DNA from: Takakia lepidozioides | Taxonomy: Eukaryota > Streptophyta > Takakiopsida > Takakiales > Takakiaceae | Assembly (NCBI GenBank): GCA_030704615.1 | Contig: CM060731.1 | Location: forward strand, 47,368,001 to 47,432,000 | Direction of reading: 5' to 3' | Length of the DNA: 64,000 bases | Shown here: positions 31,225 to 42,399 of the stretch, piece by piece | How positions within the stretch are numbered: the first letter of the stretch is position 1 | How the letters are laid out: the number at the start of each line of letters is the position of its first letter | Program-made: the position numbers and the translations under genes | Notes under the pieces: generated by a model | Databases searched by the model: none | Seen by the model: only the letters and a program-made list of their open reading frames with translations | What the model was told of the DNA's origin: nothing

Positions 31225-33769
31225 TCACCAGTAATCCCCACAGGAACAAACCCCATCTTGGAAGTGGTGAAAGCGGTTGGCATCCCGAACAACAATTGCT
31301 CGTGCAACAATCTTGGAGATGAACTTGGTGGCAGTGTGGCAGTCACCACACACCCTTTGGTTGTTGATGACACGGAGGGGTGTCCCAGAGGCCGTACTGA
31401 TGAGACCAAAAGAAATGGCCAATTTCTCACTGTGGTGGCAAAGAGATAATTCCTTTTGCTCCTCCTCCACATCATGCAATATAAAGTCTGTGGCAGGGAT
31501 GTACCCAGTGTCCTTAATCTGGCCAGACAATCTCTTCAGCTCAGCATGTATTTCCTCAATTTGTGGATGCAATTTGTCATCCACAATGAATGTATGCACC
31601 CTCTTGTCCACTTCAATCCAGGAACGACCTGGTTCCTTTCTGACACCATTGTCCTTCATCTTTTCTCTAACCTTTGCACTGTCATCCCACCTACCAACTG
31701 CAGCATAGATGTTTGATAGCAGCACATAAGTTGCAGGATCAGATGGATCCATCTTGAGAAGGCAATTTGCCGCACGTTCTGCTATCTCCACATCACCATG
31801 GATCCTGGAGGCACCTAGCAAGGCCCCCCATGCAGTAGTATCTGGTTCAATTGGCATTTTATTAATCATATCCTCTGCCTCCACCAATCGTCCTGCACGA
31901 CCAAGGAGGTCCACCATGCAGCCAAAATGCTCCACTGTAGGCATGAGACCATGATCTCGTCTGATGCAATCAAAGTAGTAACAGCCTTCATCCACTAGGC
32001 CCGCATGGCTGCAAGCAGAAATAACAGAAGTGAAGGTAATACTATCTGGCTTCACACCTTTCTGTTGCATTTGTTCAAATAGTTGGAGGACATCCCTACC
32101 ACAACCATGCTGGGCATATCCTACAATCATTACGTTCCATGAGATCACATTTCGTTCAGCCATATTGTCGAAAACTTGACGTGCATCTTTAACACTCCCA
32201 CATTTGCCATACATCTCAACAAGGCTTGTGTCCAAAACAACGTACGACGCAATACCAGATTTGACGATCTTGGCATGAACCTGCTTGCCCATTTCCAGGG
32301 CTCCTAGCCTGGCACATGCATTGAGAACAGATATGAATGTGACTCTGTCAGGCGTAACCTGTTCTTGCTGCATTTCATGATAGATTTTGAGGGCTTCTTC
32401 AGCATGCCCATGCTCAGCATATCCTGCAATCATTGCACTCCATGAGACCACATCTCGTTCAAGCATCTTGTCAAACACTTGAAGCGCATCTTCTAGATTC
32501 CCACATTTAGCATACATATCAACAAGCGCATTCTCCAAATTAATGTACGATGTAATTCCAGCTTTAATGATGTCAGCATGGACCTGCTTGCCCTTTTCCA
32601 GGGCTGCTAGGCTAGCACATGCACTGAGAATGCAAACGAACGTGACCCTGTCAGGCATCACCGCTTCCTGCTGCATTAGATCATAGATTTTGGCAGCCTC
32701 TTCACCATGCCCTTGCTGAGTATACCCTGAAATCATTGCATTCCATGAGACCACATTTCGTTTGGCCATTTTATCGAACACTTTCCGCGCATCCTTTACA
32801 CTCCCACACTTGGCATACATGTCCACCAGGGTTGTATCCAGTATAATGTCTGACAAAATCCGTGCTTCGATGAAATCAGCATGGACATTCTTGGCATTTT
32901 CCAAGGCTCCTAGACTGGCGCATGCATTGAGAACGCATATGAATGTGATCCTGTCAGGCGTCATCCCATGCCGTCCCATTTCCTCATAGATTTGGAGAGC
33001 CTCTTTATTGTGGCCGTGCTGAGCATATCCTGTGATCAATGCATTCCAGGACACCACATCGCGTTTGGCCATTCTATCGAACACTTGACGTGCATCCTTT
33101 ATGCTCCCACATTTTGCATATGTGTCCACAAGGGTATTTTCTAAATTAATATATGGAGCGATCCCAACTTTGATAATGTCCGCATGGACCTGCTTGCCTT
33201 TTTCCAGGGCTCGTACACTGGCACATGCATTGAGAGCACATATGAATGTGACCCTGTCCGGGGTCACCCATTCCCATTGCATTTTCTCATAGATTTTTAG
33301 GGCCTCATTGGGATGCCCATGTTTCACATATCCTGCCATCAGCATTGTCCAAGTGACTGTATCTCGGTCAGGCATCTCCTCAAACACTTGTTGTGCATCC
33401 ACCATGCTCCCACACTTGGCATACATGTTGACAAGGGTGTTGCCGACAAAGGTGTTTGGCTTGAATCCACTCTGGATAATGTGGGCATGCACCTGCTTTC
33501 CCTCTGCCAGGGCTTTCATGTTGATGCACCTTTGTAAGAGACAAATATACATATTGTAGTCTGCCCGGATGCCTCCTTGGTCTAGAATGTGCAGCACCTC
33601 TTTCATTTTTCCCTGCTTACACAGTGCTGACACAATTTCATGCCTGCCAGACAAAATGTTGACTTCCTGTCTTGGCCCTGTATTGTAAGAAGTGGTTATA
33701 GTGGATTTGCCACACCAGCTGCCTGTTTGATGTCCAACAAACAGTTGTATTGAATGCAAACCTGGCACC
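31225..33769 (-). CDS. PLS-class pentatricopeptide repeat protein with DYW deaminase domain
   Basis: This organelle RNA-editing factor family binds RNA through PPR repeats and deaminates C to U. Up to about 851 residues are open on the minus strand. Five P-L-S cycles of about 101 residues run from about 80 to 590 (recurring NTLVDMYAKCGS..DARQVFD and VVSWNALITGY). S2, E1 and E2 motifs follow (CMVDLLGRAGRL, PIEPDTTAWGALLG, YVLLSNIYAA). The DYW domain has HSE (783-785), CGDCH (811-815) and a terminal CSCGDYW, so zinc and catalytic residues are all present. The frame has no ATG near its beginning; CATGCAG|G at 33770 looks like a splice acceptor, so an upstream exon with the start and transit peptide is likely. 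The alternative is ATG at residue 59 (near 33606). Confidence 0.92.
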
Positions 33770-33780
33770 CTGCATGACAA

Positions 33781-36700
33781 AACTTCCAGTTAAGAGCATT
33801 GTGTTCAAAATATCTACAAACTTCGAAATATTTCAAAGGATAGGCTTTTAAAATTTTCTAGCAAGGTTACAGCTCCATCTCAGTCATCTAGTTTGGGATT
33901 TGAACTGTGGCCATACGTTCTACTCAACAGTACCTTTTGTCTGGAGGTCCATGCTGCACAAGATTAGGACCATTGCCACACTGTGCCTGATCTTGTGTCA
34001 TTGTGGCTAGCTCTGAGTTCATCCAAGGGGAGCTGAACCATCTCTCCATCCATAGGACCTCCTTTGCCTGTTTATGTTTGAAGTCCCAGATTTTCTGTCA
34101 AATCACCAGTGTGCAGCACAGCAGCAATGACTTCAACCAGACCTACTCCGACAGACTACCAAAATTACTGGGCATCTCTCAAATCTGTGGGAACAACTTT
34201 TGACAAGCAATTTGATGCCCTGCTAATCAGGAAATCCCGCCTGCAAGGACCAGCCATAAGATCCAAGTGTTGCAGCTGTATAAGAAAAAAGACCAAGCCT
34301 GCTGTTTATCTGAGCAAATGGAGACAAGGCAAAACAAGATCCCCTTGAGTCAGAGCCCTCTTTGACAAACTCTTTTATACTGTGTTTGAGGATGGCCTCA
34401 CCTTCCAAACCTGTACCCCCACCACTGTGAAGGATCCAAGGAAACCCCGTGCCACAGCCGTTCTTTGCACAATGCTTGGCCTGTATGCCAGAACTGGTGA
34501 GAGCATTAGAACAATCCCAGCTTCCGATGGCAAGGGGTGTTAAGTAGCTTTGCCAGGACTGTAGCAATCAAGAACTCAGCTGATTGTCTACTGGACCGCA
34601 GCTGCTATCAGAACACAAGCAGCTCGGTTCGCATTCCAACAGACATCCGCCGATCCAGCAGCTCCTTGCAAAATTGTATACTGGCGATGAGGTTTGTGGA
34701 ACTCAAGGTGTTGTTGCCGCAGATAGCAACTTGTCCCGCCCAGCAATGATTTCTTTCAGCTTCAACCAACAGATAACAGTGTGAAAATAAATATGTCAAT
34801 CTTTCCTTCTGTCAAGAGATGCCACGCCATGTTTCCAATTCAAAGGGTTGGTTCACATCTGTGAACCACAATTTGGTAAAACCGGGTGATTGCTCGTCAG
34901 TATGGAATACGTCAGTTCCGCACCACGGCTAAACGGGTTTGGACCTCCCTCTGTGTCTCTCTCTCTCACACACACACACACAGAATGGCAAAGATTTGGA
35001 GGAAGCTCATGGAGTTGGACAAGGGTTTCTGTCATTCTCAGTTTTCTCTACGGCCCTTGTTCGATCCCACGGAGGGTGACTCGCACACATCGCCCTGTCT
35101 CTTCATGCTGTGGGAAACTTGGCTCCCACGTCGGGTACACAGACAGATTGCCATGGCCCTCTGAGATGTGTGCAGTAGTGGATGGAATAATCATTTCTGG
35201 GCGTTCTGCGGTGCAACATTTGAAGCTAATCATTTGGCCGCCAAAGCTGCAAGGGACCGTTTGGTTCATCACCTGAATGGACGACCTACTATGTTGATGA
35301 GATCACGACAATCCTGGCTGAGGTCATGATCCCACTGGTGCTTGGTGTACGAGATTTATTTGTGATTGAGATCCGTCATGGACGGTGGCTCTACTGAGAT
35401 TCGGCGAAGCCCCGGTGGCCATAAAAATGAAAATGATGGGACCTGAAGGGTTGCGCCTTAATCCTGGAATCAAAAGGAGTTGACAACTGGAGAGCGACCT
35501 TCTCAGAACTTCCTCAACGCCGCAATAAAGATTACGTTGTCATCATTGCGAGCAGAGAAGTGGGAATGGTAACCGCCCACTTTGATCTGGGCCTGTTTTG
35601 CAAACTTCTCCTCGTTGGTGTTGGCTCGTTTACGTCCATCTCACCGACGCAATTGTGTCAGAAGCTTACCTACTACCTACCCAGGGAGAAGAAGAAAGGA
35701 AGTGAATTGAATGAGGATGGTCTGACGTTGGACTTGTGCCGAATATGAAGGGAGTCATAAGATACTCGTGGAGGGAACCAGCTCAGTCAACTGCATAAAT
35801 TCTAGGACTAGCTTCTCCTTGTTCATCTTTCTTTCCGATCTCTATGTCTCTTTCGTTTTGCCTACAGAATCTCAACAAAGGTTCCCACGAATTGTCTTTC
35901 AAAACATGCACTGTGTAGTCCAGCTGAATTACCAAGCATAGACCAGGGCACTTTTTGGAGCAGTGTTGTCATTGCCAGGTTCTCTCAACGACGTTGTAGG
36001 TCATTGTTTTTCTCCATTCAGTTGGTCATCCATGCAGTGTCTGCTGAGTAATGCGTGAGAAATCTGTGGCGTGCGCGTCCTGCGCTTCTTTCAGCTGCCT
36101 CTTTGTGAAATGTATAGACCTGGTAGGATCAACTATGCCTGCCCGATGGCGAAATGACTGGAAGTTCTGCGAAGTCCAGCTGATTCGACGAGCTTTCTTT
36201 TGATCAATCTGGAGGTCTTTTATGGATTCTAAACCGCGGAGCAGCAATGGTTGTTGACATGGAGAAATTTCCTTCCAACATTTGTAAGTTTGAGCTGGGG
36301 TCCTCTCTCCCCTGATGCCATTCAGACACCACCTTTCTTTCGATCGAATGTCTTATAAACATAGGAATTTGTTGATGCTTATTTTGCGTTCTTCCTATTG
36401 TGCATGCGAACTTTGAAGGATTTGTGACATTTCGTGATCTTGATCATTCATAACACACTGACGTAACTCCACAAACTTCTCTGTCAAATGTCGGAAATGA
36501 TTATTCCATGGATGCTTGACGCAAGCGTTTCACATGTTTGTTCGAAGCAAGGCTGCCTCCACTATGGATTCTCGCTGATTTATGACCTGCTATTTGTTGT
36601 ATGGAGGTGCAGGTCTAACAGGCAGGATCTGGACCATCTGTTCCAGAGGTCAGGCTGGTTGACGACGTTATATTCACTCGAAGCTCCAAGACCTGCTTTT

Positions 36701-37516
36701 CAGTCAATTTTGCAAACTCTTACATTGACCTGCTCAGCCCCAGAGTAAACTGCTAGTCACAGGTAACTTGTGCTGGATGCCTGGCCAATCTTGAACCAAA
36801 TTTGCTGCCAATGCCAATCTAGATAGCTCTGCCCATGTTTTGAATACTTCTGTTCTGTGAAGTTTCCGGTGAAGGTTTTTGAGTGGTTTGAATGAGTAGA
36901 TACCAACACCTTTGGAAAAGCTACTTTTCTCCAAATGCATGTGTTGGCTTTCCCAATGTTTACTTTGAATCCAGGGGCCTGTCATTCCCCAGCCATTCGT
37001 TGAGTGAATAGACCTGCCTGATGATACATGTATTTGCCTGATCCTGTAATATGTGACCACTGTCACCATGTCCAGGATTCATTGCGGTCACCATGTGTGT
37101 GGTGAAATGCAGATCATCAAACCATTGCGCTATGACGCTCCGTCCCTGAAGCTGATAGCAATGCTGTATTGCTCAAGATGGTAGCCTCAAAACACCATGG
37201 CTAGTGCATTCTCAACGCCCTGTCCCTCCGTGTACAGCTCTTCGAAGGCAGTGTTCTGGCAGGAAGCAAGCAGTTAAGGCACCTACCCAAGGAGTTTCCA
37301 AAATTTGAGGACCTGCCTATATTTGCATTGATGAGCATACGAGATCTCTCTCAATGAGACTTGGTGAGCTCGGAGGCAAGAGTGTCGAATTTTGTCAAGA
37401 AGGCTACTGTGTACATGAAAGAAGTTTTACTTTAATCCATGCCAAGCTTTGTCCAGAAACAAATTTTGGGACGTGATTGCATGGTTTGGTTTCGGTGACC
37501 AGTCATTGTTGTCACA
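33781..37516. other. Region between divergent PPR and receptor-kinase-like genes
   Basis: No domain was recognised on either strand in 3.7 kb. It should hold the first PPR exon (minus) and, if the kinase-like gene is complete, its ectodomain exons (plus). I could not identify LysM motifs. A CA microsatellite lies at about 34968-34982. Confidence 0.45.
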
Positions 37517-38809
37517 ATGTGTCTGCCGAGACGCCGACTCCCAAAGCAGGTAGCAGTTCACAAGGGCACTCGATCCACGAGATCTAGATCCAAGTCGAGG
37601 GTTCCGGAGGACAGCAGCCTGGAGATAAGCACAATTTTCACTTCCAGCCAGTTGTCAAAAGAGTCCGAGGTCTCGACTGGCAGTTCAAAATCTTTGGCAG
37701 GCTTAAAAGATATGCTCTCTGATGGTGCACACATTTTCAGTTACAAAGACCTCGCCAAGGCAACAGACCATTTCAGCCCTGCTAGGAAAGTTGGGACCTC
37801 AGTGTTCCGAGGTACTGTCCTGGGCGCGGAGGTCGCTATAGTGGCGGTGGAAAAGAACAGAGGTGAACACCAAGATTTCATTGAGGAGATCAGAAAATTG
37901 TGCGTAGTGCACCACTCCAACCTTGTGAAGCTATTCGGTGGGTGCATGAGCGGCGATAATGTATATCTTGTTTATGAGTTCATTCCAGGTGCTAACCTGC
38001 GGCAGTGCCTGCACAGCACCATCTCCCCAGGCTTTTCAGCTCTAAAAGCCTGGGCAGCCAGAGTTCACATTGCCCTTGATGTCGCCAAAGGTCTTGAATA
38101 CCTCCATGACCATACAAATCCACCCTTTGTGCATAAGTATGTCAAGAGCAGCAATATCCTTCTGGACAGTGAACTCCGTGCCAGGATTGCGAATGTGGGA
38201 GTTGCTAAAATCAGAGGAGAAACCCCTGTAGAACCTGGGGTTGAAACCTGCATGGCATATAGTGAAGACTTCAGATCAATCCCAGAAGGAGAGAGGTCGA
38301 GAAGGTCTAGACCATCCCTTGGGCGGTCTTTTGGGAGGTCACTTGGGCGATCTCGCAGTATGAGGATCACTGGGACACATGGATATATGGCCCCAGAGTA
38401 TATTTCCCGTGGTCTGATCACATCGAAGCTTGATGTGTTTGCCTTCGGTGTCATTTTATTAGAGATTCTGTCTGGTCAGGAAGCGGTAAGGCTCCAGCGA
38501 AATGTAGATGACAACTCTTACAAAAAAACTCTTCTTCCAGAAGTGATAGCAGCAATTTTTGCAGAGGGAGATCCCAAGAGTAGGCTTCGGGCTTGGATGG
38601 ATCCTCTGCTCAGGGATTCCTTTCCTTTGGATTGTGCATACAAGACTGCACAGTTGGCCAGGAGATGTGTGGAACCTGCCCCTGAGTTAAGGCCCCCGAT
38701 GAGTAGCGTAGCAATGACCCTTCAGCAAATTTTTGCAAAGTCTCAGGAATGGGAGGAAAAAATGTCAGCATCCAAGGGCTTCATAACCAGTTCAATCAAG
38801 GCACGCTGA
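37517..38809 (+). CDS. LysM-type receptor-like kinase relative, predicted pseudokinase
   Basis: The 430 residues begin with a basic juxtamembrane-like stretch (MCLPRRRLPKQ), a Ser-rich linker, then FSYKDLAKATDHFSPARKVG and a kinase fold to about residue 410. HHSNLVKLFGGC, LVYEFIPGANLRQCL, SSNILLDSELRARIANVGVAK, GYMAPEYISRGLITSKLDVF and LLEILSGQEAV resemble plant LysM-RLKs of the LYK4/LYK5 type. Catalytic residues are missing: HRD is HKY (206-208), DFG is NVG (226-228), and the Gly loop keeps one Gly. An Arg/Ser-rich insertion with LGRS repeats (about 259-281) sits in the activation segment. No ectodomain or clear transmembrane helix is in this frame. CCAG at 37498-37501 could be a splice acceptor, or the gene is truncated. 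A signalling co-receptor role is inference. Confidence 0.75.
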   Translation: MCLPRRRLPKQVAVHKGTRSTRSRSKSRVPEDSSLEISTIFTSSQLSKESEVSTGSSKSLAGLKDMLSDGAHIFSYKDLAKATDHFSPARKVGTSVFRGTVLGAEVAIVAVEKNRGEHQDFIEEIRKLCVVHHSNLVKLFGGCMSGDNVYLVYEFIPGANLRQCLHSTISPGFSALKAWAARVHIALDVAKGLEYLHDHTNPPFVHKYVKSSNILLDSELRARIANVGVAKIRGETPVEPGVETCMAYSEDFRSIPEGERSRRSRPSLGRSFGRSLGRSRSMRITGTHGYMAPEYISRGLITSKLDVFAFGVILLEILSGQEAVRLQRNVDDNSYKKTLLPEVIAAIFAEGDPKSRLRAWMDPLLRDSFPLDCAYKTAQLARRCVEPAPELRPPMSSVAMTLQQIFAKSQEWEEKMSASKGFITSSIKAR

Positions 38810-38825
38810 GATTCCTCAGATAATA

Positions 38826-38827
38826 GG

Positions 38828-38859
<32 letters not shown>
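38826..38859. repeat. (GA)n microsatellite
   Basis: About 16 GA units lie directly at the 3' junction of a LINE fragment. Another GA run (39312-39330) lies on its other side. Confidence 0.9.
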
Positions 38860-38866
<7 letters not shown>

Positions 38867-39302
38867 CTCATAAGACGTTGTTTGCCGTAGCCTTGTGGCC
38901 ATTGACCCCGCTCCCAGTTTGAGCGGGAACAAAAGGGACAGAACCTACCTCTGTCAGGGGCTGACGTTGGTAGTAAGACTTACCTTCATATATAGAATTA
39001 ATCCGGGTTTTCCAGATATCCTCTAGAAATCCCTTCACACAAGCATCAATCTGCTGTGTGTGATTTGCCCAAAAACTAGGCCTCAGGAGGGCCTGGGCTT
39101 TTGGCTCAGCCTCGAGACTTTCAAAGTTGGTAAACAGGGGTACAGGCACAATTCCCTTGATAGATTTGAAGAGAGCGTCTCTTTGGTGAGAGAACCCCGG
39201 ACAGTGTATCAGAAAATGAATACTGTCTTCAGATTTCCCACACAACGGGCAATTGCACTCTCCCTTTCCTCTCCGCTTCTGTTTGCTGTTCAAAGGTAGG
39301 CT
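38860..39302 (-). mobile_element. 5'-truncated LINE copy (3' end only)
   Basis: It matches the 3' end of the large LINE at 53360-57496, keeping the Cys-rich zinc module (CNCPLCGKSEDSIHF) and the conserved terminal VPAQTGSGVNGHKATANNVL. It is truncated after AAAGGTAGGCT at 39302, followed by a 7-base filler and GA repeats. Confidence 0.9.
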
Positions 39303-40921
39303 GTCTTCTGAGAGAGAGAGAGAGAGAGCTGTCAGGTGATCATCAGCTGCTAGACAGAGAGAAAATTATCCATTGCCATACCTCCAATCCATTGATTCTG
39401 GAGTGGCAATGCACTTGTGCTTCCTTAGTCAAAGATGGAAATTGATTCAAGTGTTTGAGCTCAACAGCCTTTGCCCACTGCAGTTGATATGATATCTCTC
39501 TCTATGACCTCTGCAGTATGCACCTACAGAAGCATTGGTAACGGTTCTGACATTAAGACTGCAGAGTATGGGCAAAGGCAACAGAAAACTCACAGCAGGA
39601 GTGTTTTGTCCCTCTGTCTCACTTCATGTATCCAGCTATTATGACAGCAAATAATGGTCTATACTCAGCACCGGTGATGGAATTTGTGGTGCTGCCCTCA
39701 GGTTTTGCCCAATCTGCAGTAGTCACTTTCGTGTTTTCTTAGTTCCAAATCTCCTGTCCTGAAACGGCTGTAATAGATGGGACCCAAGTTGATAACTTCA
39801 AGGTTGGCCTTGCTTGGAGTTACATTTTCAAATACTAATTGTTCCTGAACTGATAGTGGGATTAAATCAATGGGGCAAGAAGATTTGCAACTACAACTAG
39901 AAACTTCTAATGGGACCGTCAATTATGTTAAGGAGTATGTGAATTGGGTAACAGCACTACTGACGATTATGACAGCTCTTGTTAGCATATTTGTGCAAAG
40001 AGACTATGTATTTGACAACAAGGTCTCTCTAGACATTCACCCAGACAATTCCTGTGAAGATACTAAGTCAGCCTCGAGGCCACATGACCACATGACCACG
40101 CTCGGTTTGGAACACAGGAGTAAAACAGGGCAGGGATTAACAAGGCAAGGCAACCATGTAACAACTGAGCAATCAAACAGCCACTGTCTGAGCTCAGACC
40201 TTGTTGCATGAGTAAAAGTCTCCACCTTCCATGCTTCCACAGACATTGTTGAAAGATTTCACAGCTATTCTTGCCCATTTGGTTTTCAAGAACAGTCCTG
40301 ATGCAGGACCACCTGCAGTTAAAATGTCTTTACCAATGTCCTACATGCCTAAGTCTAACAAAACAACAAAATGTTCTGTACCTGAGACTTCTGTCATGAT
40401 GAAAGATATTGTTTCAGATTATGAAAAGGGGACACCCTCACATATACAATTTGAGGTCATTATCATTCTTTTACATTGGGTCTGTAACACAAGCCACTAC
40501 ACCTGGGTAAGGCTAACAGATTTCGCACTCTTCTTGTACTCCTCTATGTTTTTTGAAACTTCAGTAACAAGTATAGGTTTCTTGAGAAAAATTAACCCTC
40601 ATGAGAGAGAGACGGTTGTGCAAAGCTGTCAGTGGTAACACTAATCATCAATGTGCCCTTGTGCACGATGAGATTTCACTCTCACCCAACTTTACACATC
40701 TGGAGATCCTGAGAAGTAGAGGAAGAAAGGAGGTTTATGTACCTTTTGAGTGTAGAAGTGGGTGACGGCAGCGTCATGGTATCTTGATAAGATGAAAAGT
40801 TGATCTTCCATATAAGTGACATCTATGAATGATTTGAGGATCTGTGTATGTTATAAACCAAACTTAGGTCTTGGTTTCTGTGAACATGTCACTAGTAAGA
40901 TCAACAATATGAAGATCCAAG
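39303..40921. other. No recognised gene
   Basis: Open frames such as 39870-40211 and 40231-40638 (plus) show no domain. The stretch lies downstream of the AIG1-like gene and probably includes its 3' untranslated region. Confidence 0.4.
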
Positions 40922-42179
40922 TTATGTCAGTTTCAACTTTTTTAACTGTAGCGAGCTGCCACCGATAGCAAGCTTGGAGCCTGCTTTGAAGAAGCAGAAG
41001 ATCAAGGAGAGCCCAATTCCGGCCACCAACATGAAGCCCTCAGGTTGATGCATCACATTCAGAAATGGATATGGGTACACCTGCAACAGTCCCTAAATCA
41101 GCTGTATGTGTTCCATGTTGGCCTTAGACAAACTCACAATGGCAAATGATACAAGACATAAATGAACGTCATGCAATCCTCCGCTTTTCTCTCCAAGCTC
41201 TTTTTGCAGAAAGGCGTTCTCATTTGTGGTGTGCAGCTCTTGAGCTACATTGAAGCTTTATGAGAGAAGCGGGGGATCTGACCTTATTCTGAGCAGCACA
41301 GATGTGTATCCATATAGCATATAATATGCCAAACATCATAGCTATCTGGAGTGACCATTTCCTGGGGGAGGGAACGATGAGATCAAGGACAGCACACGGA
41401 AAAATAGAGAACAAGTCAACGTCTACATCATGGGAAGGAAGTTTGCTAGTATAGTTTCAACAATTCAACACCCGCAGACAGGAGGCAAATCACGTGAATC
41501 AAAAAGTTAACAGGTGTGAGATCCATTGCTAGAGGGGGAGAAGTCCAACAAATAGTGTCAGAATGCATTCAAGGGAAGCATAAATAACAATGAACATCTG
41601 AGCACAAAAGGAGCTACAGTGATCAAGGAAAGTGATTGCTCCAACCGCCCAGAATTTGGGGGACGGTAGTAAGAGAGGTAAATGAGAAACAGGAAGGTAA
41701 AAGGAGCACCTAAAAGTGCGCTCTGAGATGAAGATGTCAATCCAGGTGACACCAGCATTGGCCACATGCACTATGATTGTTAGCCACACTGGAGTCCCCG
41801 TAGGTCTGCAGATGCAATAAGCCTTTAAGAGCTCCCATAATATCTTCATATCTCTCCAGTATTCATAAATGTGAGTCCAAGAAGCGTGATGTAGAGAATT
41901 CCACAGGCACCTAAATCTAGCCAAAAATAGACACAAACACAACAAATAGAAAAGGAAGCATAAGACACTGAATGAAGATCACTTAAAGATGACAGAAAAA
42001 AATGGTTGTCTTAGGACGTACAAGCCTCGTTCAACTGTTCGGTCAGTGGTTGCAGCCAAACCACCTTCAACAGGCTTGCTGGTGAGGAAATATATGGTCC
42101 AATGGAGGAGGGTAATGACATTGGCAATACCAAAGCTGGCACATGACAGATCATCGGCTAATCGCTTCACTCCCTTTGT
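40922..42179 (-). CDS. FAR-17a/AIG1-like multi-pass membrane protein, four 3' exons
   Basis: Four minus-strand exons fit in phase: 42179-42022, 41805-41710, 41361-41283 and 41080-40922, totalling 492 bases ending in TAA. All introns have GT-AG ends (for example GGCTT|GTACGT, CTGCAG|ACC, CCCAG|G, TTGCAG|GTG). The product shows VITLLHWTIYFL, then WLTIIVHVANAGVTWIDIF, WSLQIAMMFGILYAIWIHI and VYPYPFLNVM plus a last helix FMLVAGIGLSLIFCFF. This follows the helix pattern of AIG1/ADTRP proteins. In animals these hydrolyse fatty-acid esters of hydroxy fatty acids, using a Thr and a His; the His in TIIVHVAN sits at the equivalent place. Upstream exons with the first helices and Thr are not resolved; an ATG frame at about 42380-42270 is a candidate. 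Confidence 0.62.
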
Positions 42180-42399
42180 CTGCCAATCAAGTTAGAAGAT
42201 GGCTCTGAATACACCAGTTCTGGTAGGGGAAATCACTGAGACTAATAAGTCATCCATTGCAGTTTAAGAGAAGTGAGCAAAGTAATACAGGTACTCTAGT
42301 GCATTGCTGGATCAAGACCAGGGTTGTAGAAGCAAGAGCAACTCGGCGGAGCTTGTTGACATTGAAGGCTTGCATCTAAAGTAAACTTCCCCAAATGCA

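Noticed and set aside
30897-31475. Minus-strand 192-codon frame overlapping the PPR C-terminus
   Set aside because: Its first part is an out-of-frame reading of the DYW domain and its second part is the decayed duplicate; it is not a separate gene.
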